DNA of 54,971 nt. Origin: Pseudomonadales bacterium. Lineage in GTDB: Bacteria; Pseudomonadota; Gammaproteobacteria; Pseudomonadales; Azotimanducaceae. A model generated the notes under the pieces. The model saw only the letters and a list, made by a program, of their open reading frames with translations, was not told the DNA's origin and ran no database searches. Position 1 is the stretch's first letter, and every line of letters begins with the position of its first letter. Below are positions 25,746 to 35,215 of the stretch, one piece after another. Location: positions 1-54,971 of the forward strand of contig JAFMIA010000004.1 in the NCBI GenBank assembly GCA_017854255.1, read 5' to 3'. A program made the translations under genes and the position numbers.

Positions 25746-27044
25746 CTAAGCCGCGGTTGTTGATGGTACAGGCGTTGCCGAATCCAGGGGCGCTGCGAGA
25801 ACCTCGTCAAAGATTTCGTCAGAGACCTCGTCAAGGTCCTCATCCGTGCTGAGAAGAATGACTTCTTGGGTGGTAACGGGCACGTCCTGATACGGTGTGA
25901 AATGGGCTTGGGTCGCGGGAATAGCTTGTGATCGGATAAAGGTCCAGGCTGAGAAGGGCGCAAGAATCAGGGTCGTTATGAAATACAGGCCAAGGTTCGA
26001 TAGGGCAAGGGTTGCTGAAATGAGTACCGGCCCGATCACCGCGCCGATGCTATAGGTCAGCAAAATGACGCTGCCGGTCTCGATCGGTGACAGGGTGGAG
26101 TTGTCATTGGCATGGGCCAAGCTGATGGAATACAACGGGAAGGTGGCGCCGCCAAAGAGAAACATGACGATGAAGAAGGCGGAGGGGCTTTCAAGGCCCA
26201 AGACAATCGTCGACAGGGTGACAAGACTCGCAGCACCGCTCAGTGCGGAGATCACCAACCGACGATCTACTAGGTCTGAAAACCGCCCGATCGGGAGCTG
26301 CAATAGCGCGCCGCCCATGAGGGTGACGGCCATAAAGATACTGATTTGGTTGGCCTCAAAATGAAGGGCCTTGGCGATGATTGGACCAAGCGCCCAAAAG
26401 CCGGAGGTGACGAGCCCGCACACCAACGCGCCATAGATGGCGATTCGAGAGTCGTTATAGACCTTCCTGAACTTGAAGGTGACGGGGTGTAGGGGCTGGG
26501 GCGAGGCGGAATTGGTTAAGCCAACCGGCAAGGTGCTGAGTAAAAACAAGATCGCCGCGACCATCACCAATTGGGTCAGCGGCAATTCAAGGGTAATGAA
26601 CATTTGGCCGGCACTGATCGCGAGCAAGGTGATAACGGAGTAAATCGATAAAACAAGGCCTCGGTTCTCTGGGGTTGCAGATTCGCTCAGCCAGGATTCG
26701 ATGATCATATAGAGACCGGAAAAGCTGGCGCCCGATAGCGCTCTTGCGAGGAGCCAAAAGAGTAATGTTTGGCTAATGCCCAGCATGAGCAGGGCGACCG
26801 TCGCTAAGGAGATGAGAACGAGAAAAACCCGGATATGACCGACCTTTTGAATCAGTCTTGGAATGAAGAGGCAGCCGGCAATGAATCCTGCGTAGTAGGC
26901 TGAACCGGTATAGCCAATTTCCAACTCGGAAAAGGCCAGTTCCAATCCGAGTAATGGACCCAGGATCATTTGTAGCCCGTGACCGGTTAGCAAAATAGAC
27001 GTGCTGAGCAACAGCGCAAAAATGGACGATAGGATGCGGGTCAT
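25746..27044 (-). CDS. MFS transporter, YcaD-like
   Basis: 432 residues with 12 hydrophobic segments. The family motif after helix 2 appears as 'GCLFIPRLIQKVGHIRVF' and helix 5 carries 'LYMIIESWLSESATPENRG', a pattern of the YcaD/UMF-like subgroup. The substrate is unknown. The C-terminal ~45 residues form an acidic tail (STDEDLDEVSDEIFDEV) coded by short imperfect DNA repeats. It is divergent from zntB. Confidence 0.88.
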   Translation of the reverse strand: MTRILSSIFALLLSTSILLTGHGLQMILGPLLGLELAFSELEIGYTGSAYYAGFIAGCLFIPRLIQKVGHIRVFLVLISLATVALLMLGISQTLLFWLLARALSGASFSGLYMIIESWLSESATPENRGLVLSIYSVITLLAISAGQMFITLELPLTQLVMVAAILFLLSTLPVGLTNSASPQPLHPVTFKFRKVYNDSRIAIYGALVCGLVTSGFWALGPIIAKALHFEANQISIFMAVTLMGGALLQLPIGRFSDLVDRRLVISALSGAASLVTLSTIVLGLESPSAFFIVMFLFGGATFPLYSISLAHANDNSTLSPIETGSVILLTYSIGAVIGPVLISATLALSNLGLYFITTLILAPFSAWTFIRSQAIPATQAHFTPYQDVPVTTQEVILLSTDEDLDEVSDEIFDEVLAAPLDSATPVPSTTAA

Positions 27045-27158
27045 AGGAGTCCAAACGGCGTTGATAAGGGCTAAAAAATCGCGCGAATGTTAGGGCTAAA
27101 TAAAGGGGAATGCTATGGCTTATCGAATTATTTTAAGATCGGTTTTAGGAGGTCGTGT

Positions 27159-28103
27159 ATGAGCGAAAGTGTCGTGTTTGCCCGAACTTTGTCAGAGGGT
27201 TCAAAGCACACTCATTTTAAAGATTTGCCGGTCGCAGAGCCTGCGTGGATTCACTTTGACGCGCTCCAAATCGGTGTTGAGGCGGACCTGCTTGGCCTCG
27301 GGGTTACGGCGCCTGTGGTCGAGCGATTATTGGCCAGCGAGACCCGCCCCCGGTTGAGTCAAATGGACGATGGCCTACTGCTTATCTTGCGAGGGATTAA
27401 TTTGAACTTGGATCAAGATCCAGTGGATATGATCTCGCTCAGGATTTGGGTTCAGGGCCAATTGATTATTACGGTCAGACGACAGCCCTTGGCATCCATC
27501 CAGGAAGTTCGTCGGCAAGTTGAAGCAGGGGATGGTCCTAAAACGGTCCAGGGGATTTTAATTCATATCCTTGCGGCACTGGCTGATCGCGTCTCGCGTT
27601 ATATTGATGGGCTGACCGAACGGGTTGATGCGCTCGAGGACGCGCTGGAAACATCGGTTGACCTGTTCGCGCTTGAGATATCTGATTTACGGCGGCAAAT
27701 TGCCTCGCTAAGGCGGTTTATTGCACCCCAGCGCGATGCGCTGTTTGAGTTGTCGAGCGGTAAGACGCAACTGCTGAGCGGGACAGAAACCGACCTGGTG
27801 CGAGATCAGGCAGATCGCTTTACGCGGTATGTCGAAGATTTAGAGCTGATTCGGGAGCGCGCAAGCTTTGTTCAAGAGGCTTTGAATCATCGGTTACAAG
27901 ACGCGCAAAATAAGCGCGGTTACCTGCTTTCCTTGGTGGCCGGATTGTTTCTACCCGCGACCCTTATCACGGGCATATTCGGCATGAATGTGGGCGGTTT
28001 GCCCGGTGTAGACAGCCCTGCAGGTTTTTTTTGGGTTGTCGGCTCAATGTTCGGACTCAGTCTGTCCATCTTACTTTGGTTTCAAATGCGACGTTGGTGG
28101 TAG
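27159..28103 (+). CDS. zntB: ZntB-type CorA-family zinc transporter
   Basis: 314 residues from the ATG at 27159, with a perfect AGGAGGT SD five bases upstream. A long cytoplasmic domain with 'WIHFDALQ', 'ETRPRLSQMDDGLLLILRGI', a coiled-coil-like helix (EISDLRRQIASLRRFIAPQR) and two C-terminal membrane helices. The pore motif GMN lies in ITGIFGMNVGGLPG. ZntB proteins move Zn(II) across the inner membrane. The MscS channel gene starts 15 bp later, so they form an operon. Confidence 0.9.
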   Translation: MSESVVFARTLSEGSKHTHFKDLPVAEPAWIHFDALQIGVEADLLGLGVTAPVVERLLASETRPRLSQMDDGLLLILRGINLNLDQDPVDMISLRIWVQGQLIITVRRQPLASIQEVRRQVEAGDGPKTVQGILIHILAALADRVSRYIDGLTERVDALEDALETSVDLFALEISDLRRQIASLRRFIAPQRDALFELSSGKTQLLSGTETDLVRDQADRFTRYVEDLELIRERASFVQEALNHRLQDAQNKRGYLLSLVAGLFLPATLITGIFGMNVGGLPGVDSPAGFFWVVGSMFGLSLSILLWFQMRRWW

Positions 28104-28118
28104 CGAGGAGGCTAAAAA

Positions 28119-28979
28119 ATGCCCAGTCTGGATCAAGTATTGTTTCAATTTTCGGGTCAGGACGTCACCCTGAATCAACTGCTGGTGTTACCCATCGCGT
28201 TATTATTGGGCTACTTTCTGCTGAATTTTTTGGCGCTTTTGGTTTTAAGAAGTATGACCAAACGCGGCACAAACCCTGATTTGGTTCAGGTCACCCGGCG
28301 TCTGCTGAACATCGCTGTGCTTTTGGTGATTACCCTGATTGCGTTACAAATTTTAAAAGTGCCGTTAACCGCTTTTGCTTTTATCTCGGGTGCGGTGGCG
28401 ATTGGCGTTGGGTTTGGTGCGCAAAATATTATTAATAACTTTATCAGTGGTTGGATTGTGATTTGGGAGCGGCCCATCCGAATTAATGATTTTATTGAGG
28501 TGTCGGGCGTGCAAGGGTCGGTTCAGGAGATCAATACGCGCTCGACCCGCCTTAAACGTCCGGACGGCGTCCATTTGCTGATTCCCAATGCCAAACTCTT
28601 AGAAGAAATTGTGGTGAATTGGACCCTTGTGGATCGTTTACTGCGATGTATCGTTCGCATTGGTGTGGCTTATGGCTCAGATGTCGCTGAGGTGAAGTCA
28701 TTACTGGAGAGGCTCATGCGGGCGCAGTCCGATATTCTCGTCGAGCCTGCGCCCGAGGTCGTTTTCGAGGATTTCGGGGACAGTGCGCTGATCTTTGAGG
28801 CTTATTTTTGGGTTCAGTTATCGGACACGGTGAGTGCAAGAACCGTGCGGAGTGATCTGCGGATGGCAATGGATGCGGCATTTCGTGAAGCAGGGATTAG
28901 TATTGCCTACCCTCAGAGAGATGTGCACTTAGCGGGTACCTTGACCGTGACGCCTGGGCGTCCTTCGCCTTTGGCTTGA
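28119..28979 (+). CDS. MscS-family mechanosensitive channel
   Basis: 286 residues with GAGGAGG seven bases before the ATG. Two N-terminal membrane helices are followed by the pore-lining helix region 'FAFISGAVAIGVGFGAQNII' and the beta domain 'GWIVIWERPIRINDFIEVSG'. The length equals small MscS (286 in E. coli). It would open on membrane tension and release solutes in hypo-osmotic shock. Co-transcribed with zntB. Confidence 0.92.
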   Translation: MPSLDQVLFQFSGQDVTLNQLLVLPIALLLGYFLLNFLALLVLRSMTKRGTNPDLVQVTRRLLNIAVLLVITLIALQILKVPLTAFAFISGAVAIGVGFGAQNIINNFISGWIVIWERPIRINDFIEVSGVQGSVQEINTRSTRLKRPDGVHLLIPNAKLLEEIVVNWTLVDRLLRCIVRIGVAYGSDVAEVKSLLERLMRAQSDILVEPAPEVVFEDFGDSALIFEAYFWVQLSDTVSARTVRSDLRMAMDAAFREAGISIAYPQRDVHLAGTLTVTPGRPSPLA

Positions 28980-29056
28980 TGCTAACGCGGGTTGTTGACG
29001 CGCTAGGCGTTGGTAGGGGCTTGGTCATAGCTGGCGTGCCCGCGGCATATCGCTTG

Positions 29057-30592
29057 CTAGTACGACGCGCTCGGTAAGCCTAACCGCGCAGCTTGCTCGG
29101 CCGGCGCATTGAGATCGCGTAATGCGTCTTCAAGTAGTGCAATCATTTGATGCTCAAGCTTGGACCCGATGAGATTGTGTTCCTCATGGGGATCCTCCTG
29201 GAGATCAAACAAATAGTGATCATCAAGACTTGCGTCCATCGACCAAAAGGGCAGCATATCGCCTGGCTCGAAGGGTTGCCTTAAGACTGGAACCGAAGAC
29301 CCCGGCATGAAATCAATATAGGCGCGCGCATCGGGATTGGGTAATCGTAACCCGGGGTAATAGGGGACCGGCATGGTTGACCACCGGTTGGACCACATGG
29401 ACAGGGGGTAGTTGTCGTTTGTTGGTCCTCGGGCATATTTATAACGGCCATCCTGAATTTGAACCCAGTTGCCAAATATCCCGCCAACAGCCCAATCCCG
29501 CGCTGGTGTTTTTAATCCAAGAATATCGGGCAGCAGCGATCGACCATGGGTCACGTGATCAACGTTAAGGTCGAAGAGGTCGGTCAGCGTCGCATGCAGA
29601 TCGACATTGGTGCTCAAGCTTGAAATAACGTTGGGTGCTGCCTCTGGATGATAAATCAGCAACGGTGTGTGCCCAATGGGTTCATATTGCATAACTCGGG
29701 GCTTGCCAAAAATATCTTTTTCACCGAGGTAGTGCCCATGATCTGTGCATAAGATCACCATGGTGTCGTCCCAGAACCCACCGTTATCCAGCGCGTCTAA
29801 TACCTTTCCCAGCCAGTGATCGATCATTGACAGCTTGGCGCCATAGTTCTGGCGGATATGGTGGGCTTGTCGCTCGGTGATGACGCCATTTTTCAGGGTA
29901 TCGGTTGAGTAGGGCGGCCAGATAATGCGCTCGCCCGTCCAATCACGATCGTACAGGCTTGCCCAAGGCTCAGGTGTGTCGAAAGGTTCATGGGGATCAA
30001 ATTCGTCGACGAACAAAAAAAAGGATTCATGTTCTTGGCCGTGATCTTTCAACCAGTCGGCGGTTGCTTGCATGGTTTTTGGGCCTGGATAATCCGCTTC
30101 CGCCTTAAAGAACGTCCTCGAGAGATCATAGGCGGACGCTTTGCCTGGATATTTGGTACCGGCAGGCATCGCCGGTGCGCCTTGCCAGGATGGATCCGGT
30201 CGGGTTTTCCAAGGATCGCTCTCGTGACCTCGAAGATAATCCCAGGCGAAAAAATCGGTGTGGTAGTTCTCGCCGCCCGTTTCAAACAGGTGGGGATGAT
30301 CGGTAATGAGTTTGGTGATCACCCCTTGTCGTTTCAACTCATAGGTAACGGGGCGCTCCCATAGCTCGACCGAGCCCCAGGGCTTCCATAGAAAATCCAG
30401 CGCGCCGCACAGAATATCGTGCCGCGCTGGCATACAGGGCAGGGACCCCGTGTAGTGGTTGGTAAAACGTTGGGACCGCGCAGCAAGACGATCAATATTG
30501 GGGGTGCTGAATTCAGTACCGCCATAGCAGCCCAGCATGTGCCGGTTCAGACTGTCGAGCAATAAAACGATGGCGCGTTTGGGTTTTGACAT
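29057..30592 (-). CDS. sulfatase (formylglycine-type)
   Basis: 511 residues from the ATG at 30592. Sulfatase fold with 'AIVLLLDSLNRHMLGCYGG' at the N-terminus and the CMPAR signature at residues 53-57. Cys53 is the residue converted to formylglycine by a maturase. Further metal-site motifs are 'LFVDEFDPHEPF' and 'LCTDHGHYLGEKDIFGKP'. There is no signal peptide, so it is cytoplasmic, unlike polysaccharide sulfatases exported to the periplasm. Substrate unknown; no carbohydrate cluster is adjacent. Confidence 0.92.
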   Translation of the reverse strand: MSKPKRAIVLLLDSLNRHMLGCYGGTEFSTPNIDRLAARSQRFTNHYTGSLPCMPARHDILCGALDFLWKPWGSVELWERPVTYELKRQGVITKLITDHPHLFETGGENYHTDFFAWDYLRGHESDPWKTRPDPSWQGAPAMPAGTKYPGKASAYDLSRTFFKAEADYPGPKTMQATADWLKDHGQEHESFFLFVDEFDPHEPFDTPEPWASLYDRDWTGERIIWPPYSTDTLKNGVITERQAHHIRQNYGAKLSMIDHWLGKVLDALDNGGFWDDTMVILCTDHGHYLGEKDIFGKPRVMQYEPIGHTPLLIYHPEAAPNVISSLSTNVDLHATLTDLFDLNVDHVTHGRSLLPDILGLKTPARDWAVGGIFGNWVQIQDGRYKYARGPTNDNYPLSMWSNRWSTMPVPYYPGLRLPNPDARAYIDFMPGSSVPVLRQPFEPGDMLPFWSMDASLDDHYLFDLQEDPHEEHNLIGSKLEHQMIALLEDALRDLNAPAEQAARLGLPSASY

Positions 30593-30736
30593 AGTGAACT
30601 CGTTGGATCGAAGCCTCGGAACTTTAGCGTGATCGAATACCCAACTCAACACGCCTGCATGCCAACGTTGACCAACGGATCTGTCGGCTAGCTTTACGTT
30701 GTCGGAGGTGGGTCAAAGCCAGCTTGAGGCGTTCCT

Positions 30737-31189
30737 TTACAGATTGAGGAGTGTCTGCACGCGTTTTCCAAACTCGCTTTTTGAAAAAGGCTTGGCCAAG
30801 AAATCGGTTTTCGGGTGCGTAAGGTCCTCATTTGATAGGGCCCCGTGTTTGTAACCGGAGATAAACAAGCAAGCAATCTCCGGCCGTTTCGATCGAATGC
30901 CCCGGACCAAGTCAGGCCCGGTTTTGCCACTGGCGAGCATGACATCCGAGACAATGATGTCGAAGTCATAGTTTGGGAGCTTCAAGACTTCTTGCTCGGC
31001 GCTGCAGCTGGTCACATCCATGCCCAAGCTGCCGAGGAACAATTCAACCAAATCTCGAACGCCTGGGTCGTCTTCGATCAAGAGTGCTTGTTTGATTGCC
31101 CGCTCGATCACGACATCAGTAGCATGGGTATGGATCGGTTGCATCTCGCCCGGCAGAGAAATCATCAGAGCGCACGACATCAGCAGCAT
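30737..31189 (-). CDS. receiver-domain fragment cut off from the upstream sensor kinase
   Basis: 150 residues if translated from 31189. The receiver fold begins at 'ALLIEDDPGVRDLVELFLG', with the phospho-acceptor Asp82 in VSDVML and Lys133 in LAKPF. The first ~27 residues (ISLPGEMQPIHTHATDVV) repeat the end of the kinase, because both lie in a 64-bp tandem duplication. Subtracting 64 bp puts this frame in register with the kinase frame (offset 1 modulo 3). It is therefore best read as the C-terminal half of a former hybrid kinase. Separate translation from 31189 or 31144 is possible but no strong SD is visible. Confidence 0.8.
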   Translation of the reverse strand: MLLMSCALMISLPGEMQPIHTHATDVVIERAIKQALLIEDDPGVRDLVELFLGSLGMDVTSCSAEQEVLKLPNYDFDIIVSDVMLASGKTGPDLVRGIRSKRPEIACLFISGYKHGALSNEDLTHPKTDFLAKPFSKSEFGKRVQTLLNL

Positions 31190-31236
31190 GGGTATGGATC
31201 GGTTGCATCTCGCCCGGCAGAGAAATGATCAGAGCG
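31109..31236. repeat. 64-bp tandem duplication causing a frameshift
   Basis: Copies 31109-31172 and 31173-31236 are 62/64 identical. The differences are T/C at 31120/31184 and C/G at 31163/31227. They cause Thr/Ala and Met/Ile changes on the coding (minus) strand. The length is not a multiple of three, so the duplication moves the reading frame by one base. Confidence 0.95.
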
Positions 31237-32612
31237 CGCTTGCTACCCTCGATTTCCACGGATGGGATTGCCCGGTATTCAGCGCCCAGGGCGGTGAGCG
31301 CGTCGAATTGCGCCAAAAATTGGGTCTCAAGATCGTCGATGACGCCTGCGTCGTTTTGAGGGGTTTGCAGCGGCTGGGCATCAACTTCGTCAAGTTTGAA
31401 GATTATCGTCAAGAAGTTGTAAGCACTGCTGAACTCGATTTGAATTGGCCCAGACGCCGCTGAGAGCTGAGTCAATGTTCGGATCGTCGCCAAAAGCGCA
31501 TGATCAAAGTTTGCGGGGCGTCCAAAACATTCAAAGTCGGCAAGATCCGCTTGCCGATGAAGGGTTAATCGATCGCCGGCGATCAATCGCAACAGCGGGT
31601 CGAGCGTGTTGACGTGTTTCATTGGATTGAAGTGCGTTGCGCGGTCATCATCGAGGTAGCCCAATAGGGTGAGGGCTTCGAGGAGATCGATCGCTTTGCG
31701 AGAATACCGCGACAATTGATTGATTGAAGCGCTTTGGTTTGCACTTGGATTCGAGTGCATTAACTCAGTGTGACCTGAGATAACGCCAAAAACGTTTCGA
31801 AATTCGTGGGCAATGTCCCGAACCGAGGTGAAAACATCCCTCGGCGCAGGATTGGCCTCGACCTGCAGGGTTGTCATGGTAGAAAAGGTGAGGACCAAGA
31901 CACGCTGCTGCGTTTTGGCCAGCTTTTTGTAGCGGCTCATTAAATGAAATGGCTTCAGAGTCCCTTGGATCGTTGTGGTGACATTGCCCTGCCAGCCCGC
32001 ATCAGATGACAGGCGGGTTGGGTTGATCGCGGTGTTATCGGGTGCGTTTTCAACCAGCAAAAATCGATTACAAATCTCTGAGAGCGACGCGTCTTGAAGG
32101 TCTTGGTGCTCAGTTATGAAGGCGGTCGTAAACCCGGCACTCGACCACAGGTAATTGAGGGCTTGATCAAAGACAAGGACCTGACTTTGCGCGCTGACAA
32201 GCGCCGTAAGGTCCTCGCCCAACTCAGGGTTGGCTTCCTTGGCCTGCGGGTGCGTCTCCGGCTCAGGTTGCCGCGTCACGGTAAATTGGCGCTGTTCCGA
32301 GGTGTCTGAGGCGGTCTCAGTCAGGCTCGCCCAAACCCATCCTTCAATGGCATGTTGGAGGCGAATCAAAATCACCTGGGGGGTTGTCTCGGCTGCTGAG
32401 TAAGAGAGCAAGCTCGCGAGCGCTGTTAGATCCCCTGGGTGGACGAGTTCTTCGAGTAGGTGGCCAATCAGGTCCGCTTTTGGCCACGCCATGATGGCGT
32501 CGATTGAAGGATGTAAGTCGACAACTTGATGATGGCGGTTAACGATCAGGCTCGCTGACGCCGCGTCATCTTGATCGCTGATGTCACCAATGAAGCCTGT
32601 GTCTTGAGTCAT
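31116..32612 (-). CDS. PAS-sensor histidine kinase, frame broken before its receiver domain
   Basis: 498 residues. A PAS-like domain covers about 15-75 (SLIVNRHHQVVDLHPSIDAI). A second sensory domain follows at about 140-250, then a dimerisation/H-box with His269 in VRDIAHEFRNVFGVISGHTE. The expected ATP-binding domain (about 340-450) is present by length but lacks a recognisable N-box or glycine-rich loops. After ISLPGEMQPIHTHAADVV the frame runs 20 unrelated residues (RSDDFSAGRDATDPYPCY) and stops, the result of the 64-bp duplication. No membrane segments, so cytoplasmic sensing. Confidence 0.82.
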   Translation of the reverse strand: MTQDTGFIGDISDQDDAASASLIVNRHHQVVDLHPSIDAIMAWPKADLIGHLLEELVHPGDLTALASLLSYSAAETTPQVILIRLQHAIEGWVWASLTETASDTSEQRQFTVTRQPEPETHPQAKEANPELGEDLTALVSAQSQVLVFDQALNYLWSSAGFTTAFITEHQDLQDASLSEICNRFLLVENAPDNTAINPTRLSSDAGWQGNVTTTIQGTLKPFHLMSRYKKLAKTQQRVLVLTFSTMTTLQVEANPAPRDVFTSVRDIAHEFRNVFGVISGHTELMHSNPSANQSASINQLSRYSRKAIDLLEALTLLGYLDDDRATHFNPMKHVNTLDPLLRLIAGDRLTLHRQADLADFECFGRPANFDHALLATIRTLTQLSAASGPIQIEFSSAYNFLTIIFKLDEVDAQPLQTPQNDAGVIDDLETQFLAQFDALTALGAEYRAIPSVEIEGSKRALIISLPGEMQPIHTHAADVVRSDDFSAGRDATDPYPCY

Positions 32613-32680
32613 GAAATGGACCTTGGTCTATGGATCCTTTAAGCGCCCTGTATTGGCTTAGCGTTAAGTTAACGGTGGCG

Positions 32681-33877
32681 CTAACTCGTAATGGTCTTCC
32701 GCAAGTGGCCCATGCTGAGCATTAGAATAATATAGACAGTCGCAGCAAAGGCATAGGGTAAAACCGGATTGATTTGATAGAGTAAACCGCCAAAGATCGG
32801 ACCCACCGTGAAACCAAGCGGGCCGCAACTCGATGCGATACCGGCAACTGAGCCTTGTTCCTCTGTTGAAACCGCAAGGGACGCGCCCGCCATGAAGGCC
32901 GGCCCGGCAATGCCCATGGCGAAGCCTTGGAGCCCCATGGCGAGGGTGAGCATTAATTGGGTCTGAAACAAGGCCATGATGGTGAATGAAATAATGAGCA
33001 AAGGAATGGCGACGCGCAGCAGATCAAAGGGTGCCAGCTTTAAGCGTTGTACCACAATACCTTGGGCAAATAGGGAAGCGCCGGCGGAGAGCATCATGGC
33101 CAACCCAAGGACCTGGGCTGTTTCTTTCGCTGAGAGGCCAAGGGCATCTTGAAAACGGAAGCCCATCGTTTGTTGCACCAAGGCAAAACCCATAAACATC
33201 AAAACGCCGACGATAATAAACGGGAGAATCCGAGGGTCTGTGTACTTTAATACAGGTCCTTTAACCGTGCGTTTAATTTTGGCTTTCGGAGATTGGGGTA
33301 GAAATCGCCAGACAAAGAGACCGTTTAAAAATGCGAGAACGGCAATCAGCCACAAGGGCAAGAGCAGCGAAAAGACCGCAAGCCCGCTGAGTGCGGGACC
33401 CAAAATCGAGCCCAGATTGTTGGCAGCGCCCGAGGCGCCCATCCCTTTGGTTCGATTCTCAACCGTTGTGATATCGGCCATGTAGGCGGTGGCGGCAGGC
33501 ATGGCGGCTGACATCACCGAGGCATGACACAATCGTGCCACAATGAGCGCCGCAAAGAGCGTCGATCCGGTGAGGGCGCCGGTTAAGCCCAAATTAAGAA
33601 CGGAATTAAACAAGATCGTGCCAGCGCTGAAGCCAAACAAACCAATCAGCATCACCCGTTTTCGGCCAAGTGAGTCACTTAAGCGTCCCCAAATGGGTGA
33701 GGCCAAAAAGACCGCAAGGGATGACGCACCGATAATGCTGGTGATTTGAAATTCACTCAGTCCCATTTCTCGGCCAATGGGGGCGAGTAGCGGAAACAAC
33801 ACCGAAAACCCCATGCCAACGATCACAAGACTCGTTAACAGGACGCGGCGCGCGTAGGTTAACGCTTGATCATCCAT
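32681..33877 (-). CDS. MFS transporter, drug-efflux-like
   Basis: 398 residues from the ATG at 33877; an ATG at 33916 adds 13 residues. 12 membrane helices, with the MFS motif 'SPIWGRLSDSLGRKRVMLIG' after helix 2 and the repeated half motif in the second half. The pattern matches the DHA1/multidrug-like group. Single gene; the substrate is not predictable. It is divergent from the MBL hydrolase. Confidence 0.88.
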   Translation of the reverse strand: MDDQALTYARRVLLTSLVIVGMGFSVLFPLLAPIGREMGLSEFQITSIIGASSLAVFLASPIWGRLSDSLGRKRVMLIGLFGFSAGTILFNSVLNLGLTGALTGSTLFAALIVARLCHASVMSAAMPAATAYMADITTVENRTKGMGASGAANNLGSILGPALSGLAVFSLLLPLWLIAVLAFLNGLFVWRFLPQSPKAKIKRTVKGPVLKYTDPRILPFIIVGVLMFMGFALVQQTMGFRFQDALGLSAKETAQVLGLAMMLSAGASLFAQGIVVQRLKLAPFDLLRVAIPLLIISFTIMALFQTQLMLTLAMGLQGFAMGIAGPAFMAGASLAVSTEEQGSVAGIASSCGPLGFTVGPIFGGLLYQINPVLPYAFAATVYIILMLSMGHLRKTITS

Positions 33878-34092
33878 GGTGTTGTCTGCTTCTTGAAGGT
33901 CAGTGTTATGATTCATGTGCCGTTGGGGCTGCCGGGATTTAACCGCCGCCAGTATAGTGTAACCAATCGGAAAATGTGGATCTGTTCCATCGAGCAATCT
34001 AAATACCATTCGCCGCGCTGCGCTCGAATCCTTTAGCGCTGCGGCATCAGATCGTTTTAAGTCCGGTTACGGACAAGGTGAGTGAGGTAACG

Positions 34093-35151
34093 ATGAGTAG
34101 AAATGAAAAATCCCGCCGAGGATTTGACCCGCTGGTGTATCGATTTCAGGATGAAGCGCCTGAGCCGGGTAAAGTGACCCAGGTCGCAGACGGGGTGTTT
34201 TGGGCGCGACTGCCACTTTGGGGGCGGTTGAATCACATTAATGTCTGGTTGCTGAAGGATTACGATGGTTGGACGGTGGTTGATACCGGGATTCATACCG
34301 ATGAGGTCAAGGCGATCTGGGAGACTTTGTTTGTAGAAGTGTTAGGTGGGCAGCCGATTACGCGGGTGATCGCCACGCATTTGCACACAGACCATACTGG
34401 GAACGCGGGTTGGTTGGCTCAAAAGTTTGATTGCCCCCTGTGGATGAGTCGCAGTGATTTTTATATGTGCAAGGTGATGGCGTTTGATCAACCTAAAGAT
34501 GTGCCCGAGGATGCGATCCGGTTTTATCAACGTGCTGGATTTGATGAGCGCCGTCTCAATCGCTACCGGGAGCGGTTTGGCCAATTTGGCGCCAGCATTT
34601 CTGCCTTGCCGGCAGGATACCAGCGGATACAAGATGGTCAGTATATCGACATCAATGGCCGGGAATGGCGCGCGCTGATTGGTAAGGGGCATGCACCCGA
34701 GCATGTTTGCCTTCATTGCCCTGAATTGAAATTGTTGATTGCGGGGGATCAAATCCTGCCGAGAATCACCCCAAATGTGAGCGTGCAGCCTTCAGAGCCG
34801 GATGCCAATCCACTTCGAGAATGGATCCAATCCTGCATTCATTTTAGAGAAGTTCTGCCGCCCAATTTGATGGTTTTGCCGGCACATCAGGAGCTTTTTG
34901 AAGGGGTCCATGAGCGTTTGACGGCCTTGGTTGATTGGCATGAGGTGGCGCTTGAGAATCTGTATGACTTATGCCAGGCGCCGAAGCGCGCAGTGGATGT
35001 GTTCCCGGCAATCTTTAAAAGCACCATTACGGACATGAGTTTTTTCCCGGCAACGGGTGAGGCCATCGCGCATCTGCACTGCGCTCGAGAGCGCCGCATG
35101 TTGGTTGCAGAACCGGACGATGCAGGTGTGCTCTGGTGGCGTCAAGCCTAA
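34093..35151 (+). CDS. MBL-fold metallo-hydrolase
   Basis: 352 residues from the ATG at 34093 (GAGG five bases upstream). The metallo-beta-lactamase motif THLHTDHTGNAGWL gives HxHxDH around residues 95-100, followed by 'GKGHAPEHVCLHCPE' and 'LIAGDQILPRITPNV'. The C-terminal ~80 residues form a helical extension. Such proteins hydrolyse thioesters, lactones or related bonds; the substrate here is unknown. No signal peptide. Confidence 0.88.
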   Translation: MSRNEKSRRGFDPLVYRFQDEAPEPGKVTQVADGVFWARLPLWGRLNHINVWLLKDYDGWTVVDTGIHTDEVKAIWETLFVEVLGGQPITRVIATHLHTDHTGNAGWLAQKFDCPLWMSRSDFYMCKVMAFDQPKDVPEDAIRFYQRAGFDERRLNRYRERFGQFGASISALPAGYQRIQDGQYIDINGREWRALIGKGHAPEHVCLHCPELKLLIAGDQILPRITPNVSVQPSEPDANPLREWIQSCIHFREVLPPNLMVLPAHQELFEGVHERLTALVDWHEVALENLYDLCQAPKRAVDVFPAIFKSTITDMSFFPATGEAIAHLHCARERRMLVAEPDDAGVLWWRQA

Positions 35152-35215
35152 TGATTTTGAACGGGTGCCTGATATCGGTCGGTTTGTCTTGGACGGGATC
35201 ATATAAGAGGCGCGT

